A DNA stretch of 64,000 nucleotides from Ophiura sarsii (taxonomy: Eukaryota > Echinodermata > Ophiuroidea > Amphilepidida > Ophiuridae), in contig CM069455.1 in NCBI GenBank assembly GCA_035610835.1, positions 50,696,639 through 50,760,638 of the forward strand, read 5' to 3'. This document shows positions 9,377 to 21,048 of this stretch, piece after piece; the first letter of the stretch is position 1; each line of letters begins with the position of its first letter. The notes under the pieces are model-generated. The model was not told where the DNA came from. It was given only the letters and a program-made list of their open reading frames with translations, and made no database searches. The position numbers and the translations under genes were made by a program.

Positions 9377-10474
9377 CTGTATCGGAGGACACAATTATAC
9401 CAATTATGGAACTTAATATTTTGCAAGTGGTAGGTATAATAGTGCGCGGGATGGATCCACACGTCCACATGGTCTACTATCGGCGCACCTTCGATCGTGT
9501 AGTGCGCAAAAATCTCTCAGCTGAAAATACTATTAAGACATGATGGAGTAAACACGCACGGGATTAACAAGTATGTAACCATGGTAACCCGTATACGGGT
9601 TTCTCATTAGTGGATTCCGAATTCTCTGGCTATAGATTGCACACCACCGAATAATATTTTGCATTTTGGCAATACCCGGCAGTGTTTGAAATTAAGATAG
9701 ACCCCCCCCTCAGAAGTATAAATTGAACATCCTAGAAAAAGGTAAGTGCTGTAAATGTACCTAAATGTTTCATAATTTGGCATTTGTAGGTTATTTCCTC
9801 CATATTAGGCCCAAAATCTCTAGCTTTTTCGTGACTGGGATTATTTTACACGATTTCTTAGAATCTTAGAAAATATGCAGCCTGTCGTACCTATTAGATA
9901 GATATAATTGTCCCGTAGCGAAAAAAATGCAGGTTAACAAAAGTGATTGTTTTTAAGCAGAAGACATCTTTTTAATTAAAACCAACGATTTAAATGAACC
10001 GGTTTGCTCTAAAGGTAAAACAATTACATGCACTTGACCTCTTAACCACACAAAGCAATAGGGAACTTATTTGGTGCTGTGGGACCTACAGAGCCTAGCT
10101 TTTCCCATTTTTATTCACCAGTTTTCCCCGTTTTTATCTTATGAATCCAAGTTCTAAAAACACCGATATAAATTTAGATCAAATATCTAGCAAATGTCTC
10201 TATACACTACAGACCATCCATGTGTGCTGCTTATTTCACTATACCCGCGTGGGCCGCTGAGCGTCCAATTTTCGATGGTACACTGTAATGCTATATTAAT
10301 CATTTGAGCTGTTTGCCTCGCAAATTTACATTTCTTCCTGGCGAATGCATTGGTAAGGTTTTCCTATGATGGGACATTTATCGAGAAAAGTGTACTTTAG
10401 GTCCCATATTCTGGACTGTACTAGTATCGCCCAATACTGAAACACCCAGTATCGTTCGATACTGTTACAAAGTA
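9377..10474. other. intron, no gene recognised
   Basis: Part of the roughly 5-kb intron between the second and third lectin exons. It holds two CCAGTATCG-type palindromic units at 10420-10465 and otherwise no recognisable feature. Confidence 0.6.
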
Positions 10475-11275
10475 ACTAAAGATGTCTACCGCACTATTAA
10501 CTCGCTTCTCAACAAAAATATTCAGCATCTACCATACTACGATTCTGCTATAGATCTCGCCAATCAATTCTCTTCATATTTTGTCAATGAGAGTGTGAAT
10601 ATCAGAAAGGAACTTGACAATGAAAATGTTAGTATTCATGATCACTTTTGTGACTCTTACCATGTAAATATTCCTCCCCTTGAAGTGTTCAGACCAAGAC
10701 CAACTAATGAAATGGAACCTTTGAAAATCATCAATTCATCACCAAGTAAAACCAGTCCGTTGGATTCTATATCAACATGGTACCTCAAAGACAACCTGTC
10801 TCAACTTCTTCCAGTGCTTGCTGATATTGTAAATGTCTCTCATTCTACCAGAGTCTTTCCCTAAGGAGCTCATTCTGCAATGATAAGGTCTCTGAACAAC
10901 CTTGCGGACCCTTATCAATCTAAATACAGTGCACTGAAAGTACTGAATCAGTACTTATAAAAGTAAAAAATGACATTATGTTTTCACTAAATGCTAATAG
11001 AGCTGTTCTTCTTGTGTTACTGGACTTATCAGTTGCTTTTGACACGATTGATCACATTTTAATTTCACGTCTTTCTGAACGAATTTGTGTCAAAGGAACT
11101 GCATTTAATTGGTTTCGTTCCTATCTAAATGATTGGTCTACCCAAGTTGATATAGCTGGTAAACTCTCAGATCCAATCATTTCGCAGTTTGGTTTGCCAC
11201 AAGGCTCTGTAGTCGGACTTGTTGAATATTCTGTTCATACCCTTCCAGTTGGTGACATTGCATATTATCATAAGC
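10475..11275 (+). pseudogene. L2/CR1-type LINE reverse transcriptase fragment
   Basis: The plus strand reads KDVYRTINSLLNKN and FSSYFVNESVNIRK, then PLKIINSSPSKTSPLDSI. After an internal deletion and frame changes near 10862-10970 it reads VLLDLSVAFDTIDHILIS, SYLNDWSTQVDI, GLPQGSVVG and HTLPVGDIAYYHKL. These are the pre-RT region and RT motifs of the L2/CR1 group (the DLSxAFDTIDH and PQGSVxG blocks). The catalytic FADD block is absent because the copy stops at about 11275. It is a dead intronic insertion and not a host gene. Confidence 0.85.
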
Positions 11276-11281
11276 TCCCTA

Positions 11282-11390
11282 GTAATCAGCCGAAGACAGG
11301 TCACAGAAATTGGACGACCGACGGATTGCTAAGTCGACGCATGCGCAAACGACTCGAGGTGTCATATTAAGCGTCCGTCGTCCAAATCGA
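11282..11390. mobile_element. 109-bp insertion with inverted repeat between LINE fragments
   Basis: It is flanked by identical 10-bp AAGCTCCCTA at 11272-11281 and 11391-11400. Inside, TTGGACGACcGACGGA (11310-11325) pairs with TCCGTCGTCCAA (11374-11385). It is probably a short MITE-like insertion; the family is unknown. Confidence 0.4.
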
Positions 11391-11397
11391 AAGCTCC

Positions 11398-12115
11398 CTA
11401 TAGTATGCCCCCTTGACGGACTCCCTGACCTAGAGCAAACCAGTCACTATTTCCTTTCTCAGTGTGAACACAAGCAGCTTGACCATCATACAGATTGCGA
11501 ATTAGGTGGACGAGGTGGTAAGGGATTCCCATTTCTTGCATTGCTTTCCATAATGCCGAATATCTCATACAATCAAAGTCATTAGCGTAGTCTATAAAGC
11601 ACATGAAGAGCTCCCTCTGGAATTCAAATTTTTTTCCATTATGTGACGTACATTGGCTATCTGATCTCTTGTGCCGCGGCCTTTCCGGAAACCGGCTTGC
11701 TCAGCAGGAAGTTCACGTTCAAGATGAGGTCTGAGACGTTCGTTGATGATGTGCAGCTGGATTTTGCTTGCATGTGGTATCAGAGCGATAGTACGATAAT
11801 TTTAACATTCGCTAGCATCCCCTTTCTTTGGAAGTGTTAGGAAAACTGATCTCTTTCAATCCTCTGGCCATACTCTTGACTTCCACACAGTATTGCACAG
11901 CTTTTGCATAATATCTGCTACAGAATCATCAGCTTGCTTCAGGAGCTCACTTGGAATATCCATCTATACATCTAACCTGGCAGGGTTTTAGCTATCTTGA
12001 TAGAAGACTTCCACCTACTGCTGATGAGGATGTAGTCAATCTGGTTTCTTGTGAGGCCGTTTGGAAATATCCAAGTGTACTTCCGTCTCGGGTGTTGTTG
12101 AAAGATTACCACCCT
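11398..12115 (-). pseudogene. second LINE fragment: endonuclease tail plus reverse transcriptase
   Basis: The minus strand from about 12110 reads FQQHPRRKYTWIFPNG and TRNQIDYILISSRWKSS, the C-terminal end of an APE endonuclease domain. It then jumps to IPSELLKQADDSV, VFLTLPKKGDASE, NYRTIALIPHASK, AEQAGFRKGRGTRDQI, CFIDYANDFDCMRYSALW and GQGVRQG, which are RT motifs. The linker between endonuclease and RT is deleted, several stops occur, and the RT ends before the catalytic YADD block. The NYRTIALIPHASK and AGFRKGRGTRDQI blocks differ from the neighbouring L2-like fragment, so this is another non-LTR lineage on the opposite strand. Confidence 0.85.
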
Positions 12116-12403
12116 TAATCATGGCCAGATCAGCATTTTTGAATCGACGTTTTGTTGTACAAAGAGGGCTGATTTTTTTAAATCCTTATAGGTGTAAGTT
12201 TATACATGTAATACAATTGTAAAAATATACAAATCCCAGTTTTTATCATATATTTTTGTAATTGAGGGCGCTGCCTCCACCACATCTCTTAACGCCCCTT
12301 TAAGATGCACTCACATTTTGTAGTTCAAGTTGTAATATTAATTAAAGTTTTTATCCTGTAAGCGCTCTGAGCCTTTTGGAAATGGCACCATTAATGCTCT
12401 CTG

Positions 12404-12534
12404 TGTTGTATTGTATTGTATTGTATTGTATTGTATTGTATTGTATTTGTATTGTATTGTATTGTATTGTATTGTATTGTATTGTATTGTATTGTATTGT
12501 ATTGTATTGTATTGTATTGTATTGTATTGTATAA
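12404..12534. repeat. (TTGTA)n microsatellite
   Basis: About 25 units of TTGTA with one interruption near 12447. Long open frames on both strands here (MYCIVLYCIV and IQYNTIQYNT) are by-products. Confidence 0.97.
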
Positions 12535-12540
12535 TTATGT

Positions 12541-12765
12541 GCCAGTATCGTTAAATACTGGGACAAATCTCACTGGTATCACGACGTGTAGCCTACCAGT
12601 ATCGCCCAATACTGTAACAAAAAATATCGAGTACTGGAACACAATTTGGTGTTCCAGTATCGACCGATACTAGAACAGTAAAATCGTACCAATATAGACC
12701 GATACTGGCAACTTTTCTGCTCCAGTATTGAGCGATACTGGTATACCAGTATCTGGGACCTACAC
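12541..12765. repeat. cluster of CCAGTATCG...ATACTGG palindromic units
   Basis: At least six diverged units of the form CCAGTATCGxxCGATACTGG lie here in succession, spaced about 40-60 bp. Single or double copies occur at 4845-4892 and 10420-10465. Both the 4.85-kb and 12.7-kb copies end with the same phrase ACCAGTATCTG(G/A)(G/T)ACCTA, showing one family. Confidence 0.75.
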
Positions 12766-12789
12766 TTTTCCGGAATTTGTATTGATATA

Positions 12790-13748
12790 GGGGAGAGCGG
12801 GGAGTGTTCGCCCCATTTTCATTTGAAGAGGTCTAGAGACGCCAATTTTTAAAGATTGAATGGACCTATTGATATTATGTGAAAGGTTGATATCTTGGCT
12901 ACATACGACCTTGATCTCAGTACTCTAGGCCTTACTGTAAAGGCAAGAGTAAATGATAAAGACAGGTGTCTCAAAAAAGCGAACTTGCCCGACGCCGGGG
13001 TAGGTTCGCCCATAGGCCGGGGCAAGTTCGCCCTAGGCTCAGAATTAGGCTACACAAATTACCATAATATCCAATACATATATATTTGTTATTCTTCCTT
13101 ATTTTATTCCAAAATAAAATGAAGGGATCCAAAATATAGGGGTGGGGCACTTTTGCGGAACATACTCGTTCAGAATATAAAAGTAATAAGAAATAGGCCT
13201 ACCACATTTTGAAATATTCTCCTCTAATTAGTGTTACTCCATTCCTGATAACTATTTTTATAATTACAATTATCCTGTTAGAGGAAAATTGCAATTTTGA
13301 AATTATGCAAAATCATAACTATATAAATCCCTATTGGCGAACCTGCCCCATTATCATAGGGCGTATGTGCCCCATGATATAGCGCAATAAGTACATTGAC
13401 CTATACCACGGATGACCCACATACATTGATGGGTTGTTAACTGCATCAAATCCATAATCAATCCCATACCTACCTAATGATAATTTACATTAAAACCTTC
13501 TCTGCGAATATCTTTGGGAAAAAAACAATATGGAAAATGGAAGAAAATTCACTTTTGCGAGGCAAAACTGGTCAAATTTGGATGATAAGTTGACAAACAT
13601 GTTACGGTAATCTGTCACATTAATGTGGGAAGCTTGCAACATACTACTGTATCTATTGTGTGTTCGCCAAATTCAACCAGTGGCCGCAAAAATGAGAATC
13701 ACGTGGTTGGCGAACCTTCCCATAAGGCGTACACTCTCCGCTCTCCCC
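12790..13748. mobile_element. TA-flanked element, GGGGAGAGCGG family, copy 1
   Basis: It starts GGGGAGAGCGGGGAGTGTTCGCCC-like and ends with the inverse (GGCGTACACTCTCCGCTCTCCCC), flanked by TA on both sides. The interior holds many G/C-rich words of the type GGGGCAAGTTCGCCC in both orientations (12986-13033, 13335-13375). A second copy with the same ends lies at 58942-59731. The TA target and terminal inverted repeats suggest a mariner-type non-autonomous element. No transposase was seen. Confidence 0.8.
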
Positions 13749-13859
13749 TACTACTGGAGAACCGAAAATGCAATCCATGTTGGATGCGATGATAGTCGCC
13801 GTGGTACTAGACAAAAGAGGCTAGAACCATTGATACAACGTGTTTTGAATTGACAATCA

Positions 13860-14321
13860 AAGATACCGCGAAAATATCAATCTAGATTGACAAAGCAGTA
13901 GTCCCACTCTTGATGGTCCGACGCTAGCGTGTTTACCTCATTTCTTGTATTGAAAATATCTATTTATCTCAAAGCACTACTAATTTTGATAAATAACTAC
14001 CGTACATGTTTTTGATATTGAAAATGTGTAAAACCAAGCACCGGAGTGTGCGTTTAGGGAAGAGAAACCAAGGTTTGTTGGTACATTCCGTTCCCAAAAT
14101 GAACAAAGTATTATGATAATGTTTAAAATAGGCCACATAATATATTATATATCACGAATTTACTGGATTGAAAATCCAATTAAATTGGCTGGCAACTTTG
14201 GCGGTGATTATCATCGTCTCAAGAGGTATGCGCAATTAATGGGACAATTGCATGATTAGGGTTGCGTAACAAGAACGTTCTCCTTGTATTACTAGCTTCA
14301 TGCTCTAGTATGGTATCTTAC
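13860..14321. other. intron, no gene recognised
   Basis: AT-rich sequence between the TA-flanked element and the second lectin exon. Nothing recognisable. Confidence 0.6.
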
Positions 14322-14404
14322 CGGAGTACCGTCCACCCATCTGAACGTGTTGTCCTCAGCAATATCATCCAAACCGATCCAACTGTAATAGCTTCCGGCG
14401 AAAC
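14322..14404 (-). CDS. C-type lectin domain, second exon
   Basis: An 83-nt exon, phase 1 to phase 0, has acceptor CTGTTTTAG| and donor TCCG|GTAAGA. It encodes FAGSYYSWIGLDDIAEDN then TFRWVDGTP. The WIGLDD block is the CTLD core WIG motif, and FRWVDGTP is the conserved segment before the long loop. It completes a Ser codon with the exon at 14845-15000 and passes in phase 0 to the exon at 9232-9376. Confidence 0.88.
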
Positions 14405-14519
14405 CTAAAACAGACGCAAAAGGGAAATAGATATTTTAAACATTTTAACATAATGATATCGTTCAGGTTTTAATGATTGTATATTTTAATAGCAATCACT
14501 GATGTGTTATTGATAATTG

Positions 14520-14730
14520 CTTCATTTGCCCGGAGAGGGGGGTACTCAAATTATACTTTGACGGGGTATGCAGCTAGAAATTGGCAATCCTGACCGACAT
14601 TTAGGGGTGTTTTACCTCCAAATATGAATGATGTGACTGTGGGCGTTTTTGGAACCATGTTTGGCTTTTTATTTCGTGATTTGGGACCCATGTTAGGGTT
14701 TTCCAGCACAAATCATACCCCCTGTTTCGG
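14520..14730. repeat. possible interspersed repeat in lectin intron
   Basis: GAGAGGGGGGTACTCAAATTAT with a GGGGTATGCAGC block and the TCATACCCCCTG end has the look of an interspersed element, but no second copy is in this window. Weak call. Confidence 0.25.
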
Positions 14731-14844
14731 GATTGTTCGCAAACAAAAATCGAATATCTTAGAGCAGCACATACCCGTAACCTATACCTTGTATACGTGA
14801 GTACAACTGGTTAAAGCAATTGTATAACAATTAGACAATCTTAC

Positions 14845-15000
14845 TTCGGCTGTGAAAATCTTGTTCTTCTTGACTATGGATGCTGGTCAGGTTCGAATCA
14901 TGTTCAATGCACCAATTACGTGCCTCTGCATAATTTCGAACATCAACATTTTGAATGTAGCAATAGTCACCAAAAGCTAACCCACCGTCTTTGCAAGGGC
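14845..15000 (-). CDS. C-type lectin domain, first exon
   Basis: A 156-nt phase 1-1 exon has acceptor TTTATATCAG| and donor CCGAA|GTAAGA. It reads GPCKDGGLAFGDYCYIQN, then NYAEARNWCIEHDSNL and TSIHSQEEQDFHSR. This is the first half of a long-form CTLD: the extra N-terminal cysteine pair, the WC (first core cysteine) and the LxSIHSxEEQ helix. Together with the next two exons all six cysteines of a long-form CTLD are present. An in-frame ATG at 15047-15049 lies in the pyrimidine-rich intron and is not the start. Upstream in the same phase is the SRCR exon at 23315-23452. Confidence 0.9.
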
Positions 15001-15059
15001 CTGATATAAAAAGAAAAAGAAAGGATTTATATAGGTGAAGCATTTTCACACCAGGGGCG

Positions 15060-16165
15060 TAACTAAAGGGATTCCTATAAGTAGAAACTAATTAAGCCGT
15101 TTCAAAAACGTGCATGGAATTTGATCGATCATCGGTCATTGGATCCACACACCATCAGTCGTCATAGCGACTCATTGCGCCTACATAAGGATAGTCTACT
15201 TTAGTATACCTTTTTCCTTTCTTTGTCACTCTATGAACATGTACCGATAGAGGGCTCACTCCCCATGGACCGCTCCCCATCCTCTGATCTCACCCCCGGA
15301 AAAAAAGGTCTACTTGCATTGGATTGACCTCGTTGACCTCCGTATACTTTTACATTAGTGCTCGTCCAAAAATTGGACGCATACGTAATGAGCAATTTGT
15401 TCGCGTGGGGTTCAAAATTAACCAATGGCAGACACGATAAATACGAAGTATATGAATATTTATATACGTCTTCGCAGAGAGACGAATCTTGCTCACTTGA
15501 TAAATTCAAAATGTCGATTTTCTGGCACTGTATAGCCGCCGTTTCGGTCTAAAATCACACTTTAGGAGTTATCTTTGACATTGGTCCTCGCCCAAAATAT
15601 GTTCCTCAGAGATATAGCTACATTTCCGCATATGTGACTATTTCCATGCTATTTCCTATCTTTCAATATCGTGTAATAAAAAACCGTTTTTACGTTGAAA
15701 CAGAGACAAATAATTTTATCATTGTTTACGATAACTAGATACTCTTACACAGCCACAGAAATACCCCCTTCACGCGTTTCTAGATGTACAAACAGCAAAT
15801 TCAATATTAGCGCGTTATGAAGGGGTGTGATACTATCGTGACGCATAAAAAGCATCGTCCCTAGTAATCCCTAGTGTGCTCAAGCACAGTTCTTTTGTAA
15901 ATCCAATGCCAGTAGACCTTGTATTTGGTCGGTTCTCGGATGGGAAGTATCAGGGGGTGTTGTTCGATTGTGTGACTGAAATTATACAAGGTATACTACA
16001 GTCGACTAACATAAGGACGGCCCGTGTTAAAAGCCTTATGTGATCACCATAAACAATTAGTTTTAAGAAAGACAGTGTACATGAATATCCAGTTTCGAGT
16101 CAGATATTGAGACTATCCATTCAACGAAAATGTTCCTTATTTTCTTTTTCAATTATCGCTTATCC
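15060..16165. other. intron or intergenic, no gene recognised
   Basis: No domain, repeat pair or RNA gene was recognised. The open frames at 15231-15552 on both strands have no splice-flanked, domain-like segment. Confidence 0.55.
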
Positions 16166-16167
16166 CT

Positions 16168-16191
16168 TCCCCCCCCCCCCCCCCCCCCCCC
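16168..16191. repeat. poly-C tract followed by ACACCACACACA
   Basis: A run of more than 20 C. Similar tracts are at 17007-17029, 17266-17286 and 17361-17375. Confidence 0.95.
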
Positions 16192-16339
16192 ACACCACAC
16201 ACATGCCTGACCTTAACCATCTCCCGTAGGCGATTATTTGGTTCGTACAATGATCCTAGTGAAATTCAATACGGAATAAAGCTAAATTCACTGAATCAAC
16301 TGATTTTTACACAAATCAACTGACATCATGTATGGAAAA

Positions 16340-16700
16340 AAATAATCGCCTCCCGTAGCACAGCGTATGTCTCCATTATTTGCCCGTCGGGGTGTGTGCG
16401 TGTCTATTTTTACGGCGCACTGTGTCGCGTTATGTGTTACGCATGCCGACTGCATGGTTGCAGTACGCATAGAGATAAAGAAACCCGTAGCAATAGTCTG
16501 AAAGCCCTTGATTTTGCCTGTTTTCCTAATATCTTGGTCAATTCTGTACGGTTTTCGGCCATTTATAGCTTATAACCCGTCCCAGATGATCGTCTATTTT
16601 CAGTATAGCGTACACGGCTTTTAGAAGAAGAAAAAATGAGAGAACCTTTAATGGATACATGCAAACATACACCCTACGAGGACCAAACGTGGCACTATCC
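16340..16700 (+). repeat. RTE/SINE-like repeat, 3' part
   Basis: This matches 37225-37610 over most of its length: the CAGCGTAT(G/T)TCTCCA start, the GCCGACTGCATGGTT block, TCGGTCAATTCTGTACGG, TTCGGCCATTTATAGC, and a GAG(A/G)GA(A/G)CCTTT end followed by ACATAC-type repeats. The short-word tail suggests the 3' end of a non-LTR (RTE-type) element or its SINE. Confidence 0.7.
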
Positions 16701-17025
16701 AAATGAGGAGCCACCAACCTGGACACATACCGTCACACTGAGGACCAAAATGGCGGTTGTGTTGGGTGTCAAACCGCCAACTATAATGTGTGTGATATCC
16801 AACAGAGGCCTAATGGGTGTATGGGGGAGAGTATCACCAAAGAGGACCTCGTTTAGATAGCGTTTTTATGTTGTTTGCAATACTTTGCATGTATCAGGTA
16901 AACGAGAACGTCCGCATTTGGCGGTGCGTCCGCAGTTGGAATGTAAATGGTTGGTGTGCTTCCTCGTTTGCAGGTGATTAGAGACGCATACGCACACCCC
17001 CACCCCCACCCCCCCCCCCCCCCCC

Positions 17026-17399
17026 CCCCGGCGTAGCTACCCCGAGGGGCAATCCCAAGGTACCAAAACAAAGTCACCGATTTCAAACAAGAACCTTAAA
17101 AGTGCGCAGGGGGATGCCCCCTGACAGTAAAAAGCCCTTTGTGCCCCCGCCCCCAAGCCCTATTAGTGCCCGCCCCATTCTCAGGATGTAGTGTGTATAG
17201 CCAATATGATAACTTACAAGGACCATTTTTTCGAGCGCGTTTTGTGTAAAACATGCCCTATCCTTCCCCCCCCCCCCCCCCCCCCCACCCCCGCTCTCAA
17301 GTTTTCTGAGCTTACTACAAAAAATTGGGGCACCCTTTTACGAATATTTTGGAAATCTTGCCCCCCCCCCCCCCCGAAAAAATCCCAGCTACGCCACTG
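17026..17399. mobile_element. decayed hAT-like MITE with poly-C/G interior
   Basis: The right end is GCTACGCCACTG (17388-17399), the reverse of CAGTGGCGTAGC, a common hAT-type terminus. The left end is a decayed GGCGTAGCTAC at 17030 next to a C-run. Similar termini delimit elements at 32594-32921 and 63553-63760. No clean target duplication was found here. Confidence 0.4.
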
Positions 17400-17439
17400 A
17401 CATACAACATTGCGTGAATTATAGTAAGACTACCGGCAC

Positions 17440-17850
17440 TCGAGGCTCCCGCTAGAACGTAGGGCCTACCAAATAGAACACCTACAAAATGAAACAGCAC
17501 ATAAACATGCACACGTGCTTGAAGATTTATCACAAAATTTGTATTATTTTATTTTAAATAATACATTTTGAGTTAAAATATAACGCATAGGCCTATTTTC
17601 TGACATGAAATTGAGTGCTTCCCGTCATTGCCCCAAGCTATAACCCATGGTTTATTTACAACCCGTGGCCCGCCCTTACGCAATTTTGTATCATTTAAAT
17701 CTCGTACATAATCCAGTCTGTAGTGGAAGCTACCACATACAGTGTCAAATCCCACATCTGACACCATGTTACGCGATTTAGATTCACCATACCATAATTT
17801 GTTCTTATCAGAAACCACATTATTTCATTATCTCATGGCCCTTGGTTAGG
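17440..17850 (+). repeat. RTE/SINE-like repeat, head and body fragment
   Basis: CTCCCGCTAG..GTAGGGCCTACCA and GATAGAACACCTACAAA-type sequence match 36387-36430. The stretch 17735-17825 (TCAAATCCCACATCTGACAC onwards) matches 37010-37105. It is a partial copy of the element at 36354-37622. Confidence 0.7.
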
Positions 17851-18012
17851 CATAATTCTGTCATTCCCTAAACACCAACATCGTTATAGCGACCCCTCTT
17901 GTCGTGTATGGATTGTCGTGCATGAATATGGAAAGAATTACACATGTCATTATATACTGATAAAGGGCGGTAGAATTACACAGCAAACTATGGATGGCGG
18001 GCTTCAAACTAT

Positions 18013-18130
18013 AGATGCCCCCGCGTGGCCACCGCGTCCACGTCTTTTTCATAAACCAGGAGAATTCTCACCGCGTCAACGTCTATTTCTTAAACCTCGC
18101 GAATTTTCACCGCGTGTACCGCGACCGCGC
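18013..18130 (+). repeat. 43-bp tandem repeat, about 2.5 copies
   Basis: The unit is CACCGCGTCcACGTCTTTTT-like, followed by AAACC..G.GAATT(C/T)TCACC. The plus-strand frame over it repeats RLFxKPxEFSPR, but no splice sites or conserved domain support coding. Confidence 0.6.
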
Positions 18131-18834
18131 CCTTTCTAAAACCTAGTACTTGACATTTTGGCATATCAAAAACACAAAGAAAAGAACACCCTCCACACTA
18201 ACTATTTTGCATATACTTCTGTATCTGTATCTGTGAGGCTTATACTCCAGCAAAACGGTAAAAACAGCATCCCGCTGAGTTGACGAAACGCGGAGCTAGA
18301 TTTTGTTTAGATACCGGCTGGAGTTTTGTTGCTTAGCATTTGTGAACTGTTGAGCGTCGGCTTGCTGACGATAGTAGATGGAAGGCTGTTCCAGTGTGTT
18401 TGTGGCTGGGAAAAAAACTTTGGTGAACATCTTGCTTTTAGCGTGGACACGTTGGTATGAAAAATTGTGAGAACTGCGGTGCTGTCTTTTTTGGGGATCA
18501 TGTTTGCGTTTGCGTCGATGTCGACTAGGTCGTGAGTTATTCTGTACATCATGTTAAGGCGAAAATGAGTCCTTCTGGTTTCAAGTGGTGGCCAGTCGAG
18601 ATTTCTGAGCATATTACTGACGCTTTCCTGTCTTGTGTAGTTATTGCAACACATCCTGGCGGCGTATCTCTAGATGCTCTCCAGTTGTGTTGACTCTGCG
18701 GCTGTGTAAGGTGCCCATCCGCATACACCATATGACGCCGATGGTCTGCCTGGAACTGGTTGTGACTTTGTTTATATGCGAGGACAATATGGAGTCACTA
18801 CTGAATATGAGGCCGAGATATGGGTGGTTGGGGG

Positions 18835-19799
18835 TTAACGGTTGGGGGTTAACAGTAGAGGTTTCCCATTGACGTTGTAGCTATGAATTATTGGTGACTT
18901 TTTGGTTGACATGTGCATAATGAAGTATTTACCCGCGTTGAATTTCATTTCCCATTCTGTCTCCCATCTGCATAAGGAGTCGAGATCTTGTTGGATAGCG
19001 GCAGCATCGGAGGGTGAATTTATTTCACGATATAATAATCCATCGTCTGCGAAAAGCCTCGTCTTGGTTGAAACATAAGACGGTATATCATTGACATACA
19101 GAAGAAAGAGTAAAGGGCCCTGGACCGTCCCTTGTGGAACCCCAGATGTGCTATTAGCCGATGTAGAGCTCAAACCTTCAAGGACGACTCTCTGAGAGCG
19201 TGTGATTAAACAATTTGAAATCCAGTCAAGGATGTTACCGGTGATCCCGTAGTGCTTGAGTTTCAGGAGAAGTCTCTGATGCGGTAATCTGTCAAAGGCC
19301 TTGGCGAAGTCTAAAAATACGCCATCAATTTGTTTCCCTTTCTCGATGGATTTGGCGATATAATTGACCGTGATATGGAGTTGAGTGTCGCATCCTCTTT
19401 TCTTCCTAAGTCCATGTTAGCTGTCTGATAATGATAGTATTTGGTGGCGCTCAAGATGATACATGATGTGACGATGAATAACGTGCTCACAAGAAGTTTA
19501 CATACAACTGAAGTCAAGGATATTGGCCGGTAATTACTAGGATCGCTTCGGTTACCCTTCTTAACGCCGGGTGTTACGTTGGCTGTGGTCCAGTCATCTG
19601 GGAGCTCACCAGTGCGGATGGATTGGTTGAAAAGGGCTGAAAGGACAGGGGCCATTTTAGCACCACACTCTTTGAGTATGCGATTAGGGATCTCATCTGG
19701 TCCAGATGCTTTGTTCGTGTTGAGGTCCTGAAGTAATTTTAGGATACCTTCGGTGACAATCTCAAGCGGTTCGATGTCAGGATAAGTTGGCTGAGACAT
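18835..19799 (-). pseudogene. reverse transcriptase domain of the LINE
   Basis: RT blocks in order on the minus strand: KLLQDLNTNKASGPDEIP, PDDWTTANVTPGVKKG, SNYRPISLTSVVCKL, then after a frame change FLDFAKAFDRLPHQRLLL, SGVPQGTVQGPLLFLLYV and the catalytic FADD at about 19040. The aspartates of both catalytic blocks are retained although the frame is broken. It makes cDNA from the element's RNA in the intact family. Confidence 0.85.
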
Positions 19800-20898
19800 G
19801 GAATGTCTTTCCTTGATTCATTTGTGAAGACTGACTTGAAATAAGAGTTCAGGATATTTGTCTTCCCTTTTTGACTGGATACTGTGTTTGATCCATCCTT
19901 CAGGGGATGGACTCCAACATTGTCAGTGCATTTTGACTTGACATACTTCCAGAACGTTTTAGGGTTGGTTTTAAGATCCTCTTCCAGCATGTTAGCGATA
20001 TACGGTTGTGGGTCTTTTTGAGATTACTTTTGTAGGCTTTCCTGGCTAACTTGAACCGTTGAAAATCAGTAACACTACCACGTTTCTTTTGTCGGTTGTA
20101 TAGGCGCTGAAGCTTTTTGTTCTGCCGCCGGAGAGTGGGAGAGAACCAAGGCAAGTTATACCTTGTTGATAAGAATTTGGATGGAATGTATTTGTCAGTC
20201 AGCAAGTTGAGAATGGTCTTCAGCAACGTCCACTTTCTTCTACTGAGTAATATTTGAGATCACACAAGAAAAGGTCTCCTAATGTCTCCAATTCCCTGCG
20301 TATATTGTCAAATTGTCCTACCCTGTACAGGTAGTATTTACGGCGGGCAGGCTTGGGTGTTTTGCAACCGACGTTGATGTGGGCGCTCACTATGCTGTGA
20401 TCACTTATGCCTTGAAGGTTGATCACAGATTCAACTGTTGAGGCACTAGATACTAGGAATAAATCCAGGATACTTTCCTTGCGGGTTGGCTATGTGACGA
20501 GTTGGTCAAGGTTGAAGGAATTGAATATTTCGACAAGTTTCCTGCATTGGGGAGCAACACTACTTCCAGGCATTACGGATCGGTCTTCCCAAATGATGTC
20601 ATTGAGGTTAAAATCACCAACTAGCCAGATGTCACAATTCCCCCTTATTTGTTGGTGGAGTTTATTGAGGGATGAATTTAGAAGATCAATTGGTCCGTGT
20701 GAAGAGTCTGGATTGTAGAATGCACCAATGTAGACTCTCTTTTTGTAATTTAGCTCTACCTTTACCCAGTTGCATTAGGAGTCGGTGTTGAGGTCATCCA
20801 TCATATGAAATGAGAGGTTTTTAATGGCTATTAGGACTCCTCCGTAACTATATATCTGGACGGTCTTTTCTGAACACGGCAAATTCTAGAGGAAATAA

Positions 20899-21048
20899 GG
20901 GAGCACATCAAAACTCGACCGCGCGGCAACCGCCGGTTCCGCCCGGTTGTACCGCATATCATTGTTTAGAACAATAGAAACCGGCTGCAACCGCACGGAA
21001 CCCCACGGAACCGGCGGTTGCCGGGCGGTCGAGTTTTGATGTGCTCCC
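20899..21048. mobile_element. 150-bp Harbinger-like MITE inside the LINE
   Basis: Near-perfect terminal inverted repeats of about 45 bp start GGGAGCACATCAAAACTCGA and end with the inverse (GATGTGCTCCC). They are flanked by the 3-bp duplication TAA (20896-20898 and 21049-21051). A 3-bp TWA target duplication is the mark of PIF/Harbinger-type elements. The insertion splits the LINE endonuclease frame just after IQDFEL. Confidence 0.85.

Noticed and set aside
12351..12673. Open frames on both strands over the TTGTA repeat
   Set aside because: Microsatellite translation only.
14831..15049. Lectin frame starting at an ATG in 15047-15049
   Set aside because: The ATG lies upstream of a clear TTTATATCAG acceptor in a pyrimidine-rich intron; the exon begins at 15000 in phase 1.
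16853..17400. Glycine- or proline-rich frames over G/C runs (also near 26012, 32796, 50725 and 63607)
   Set aside because: Homopolymer translation in MITE interiors, not genes.
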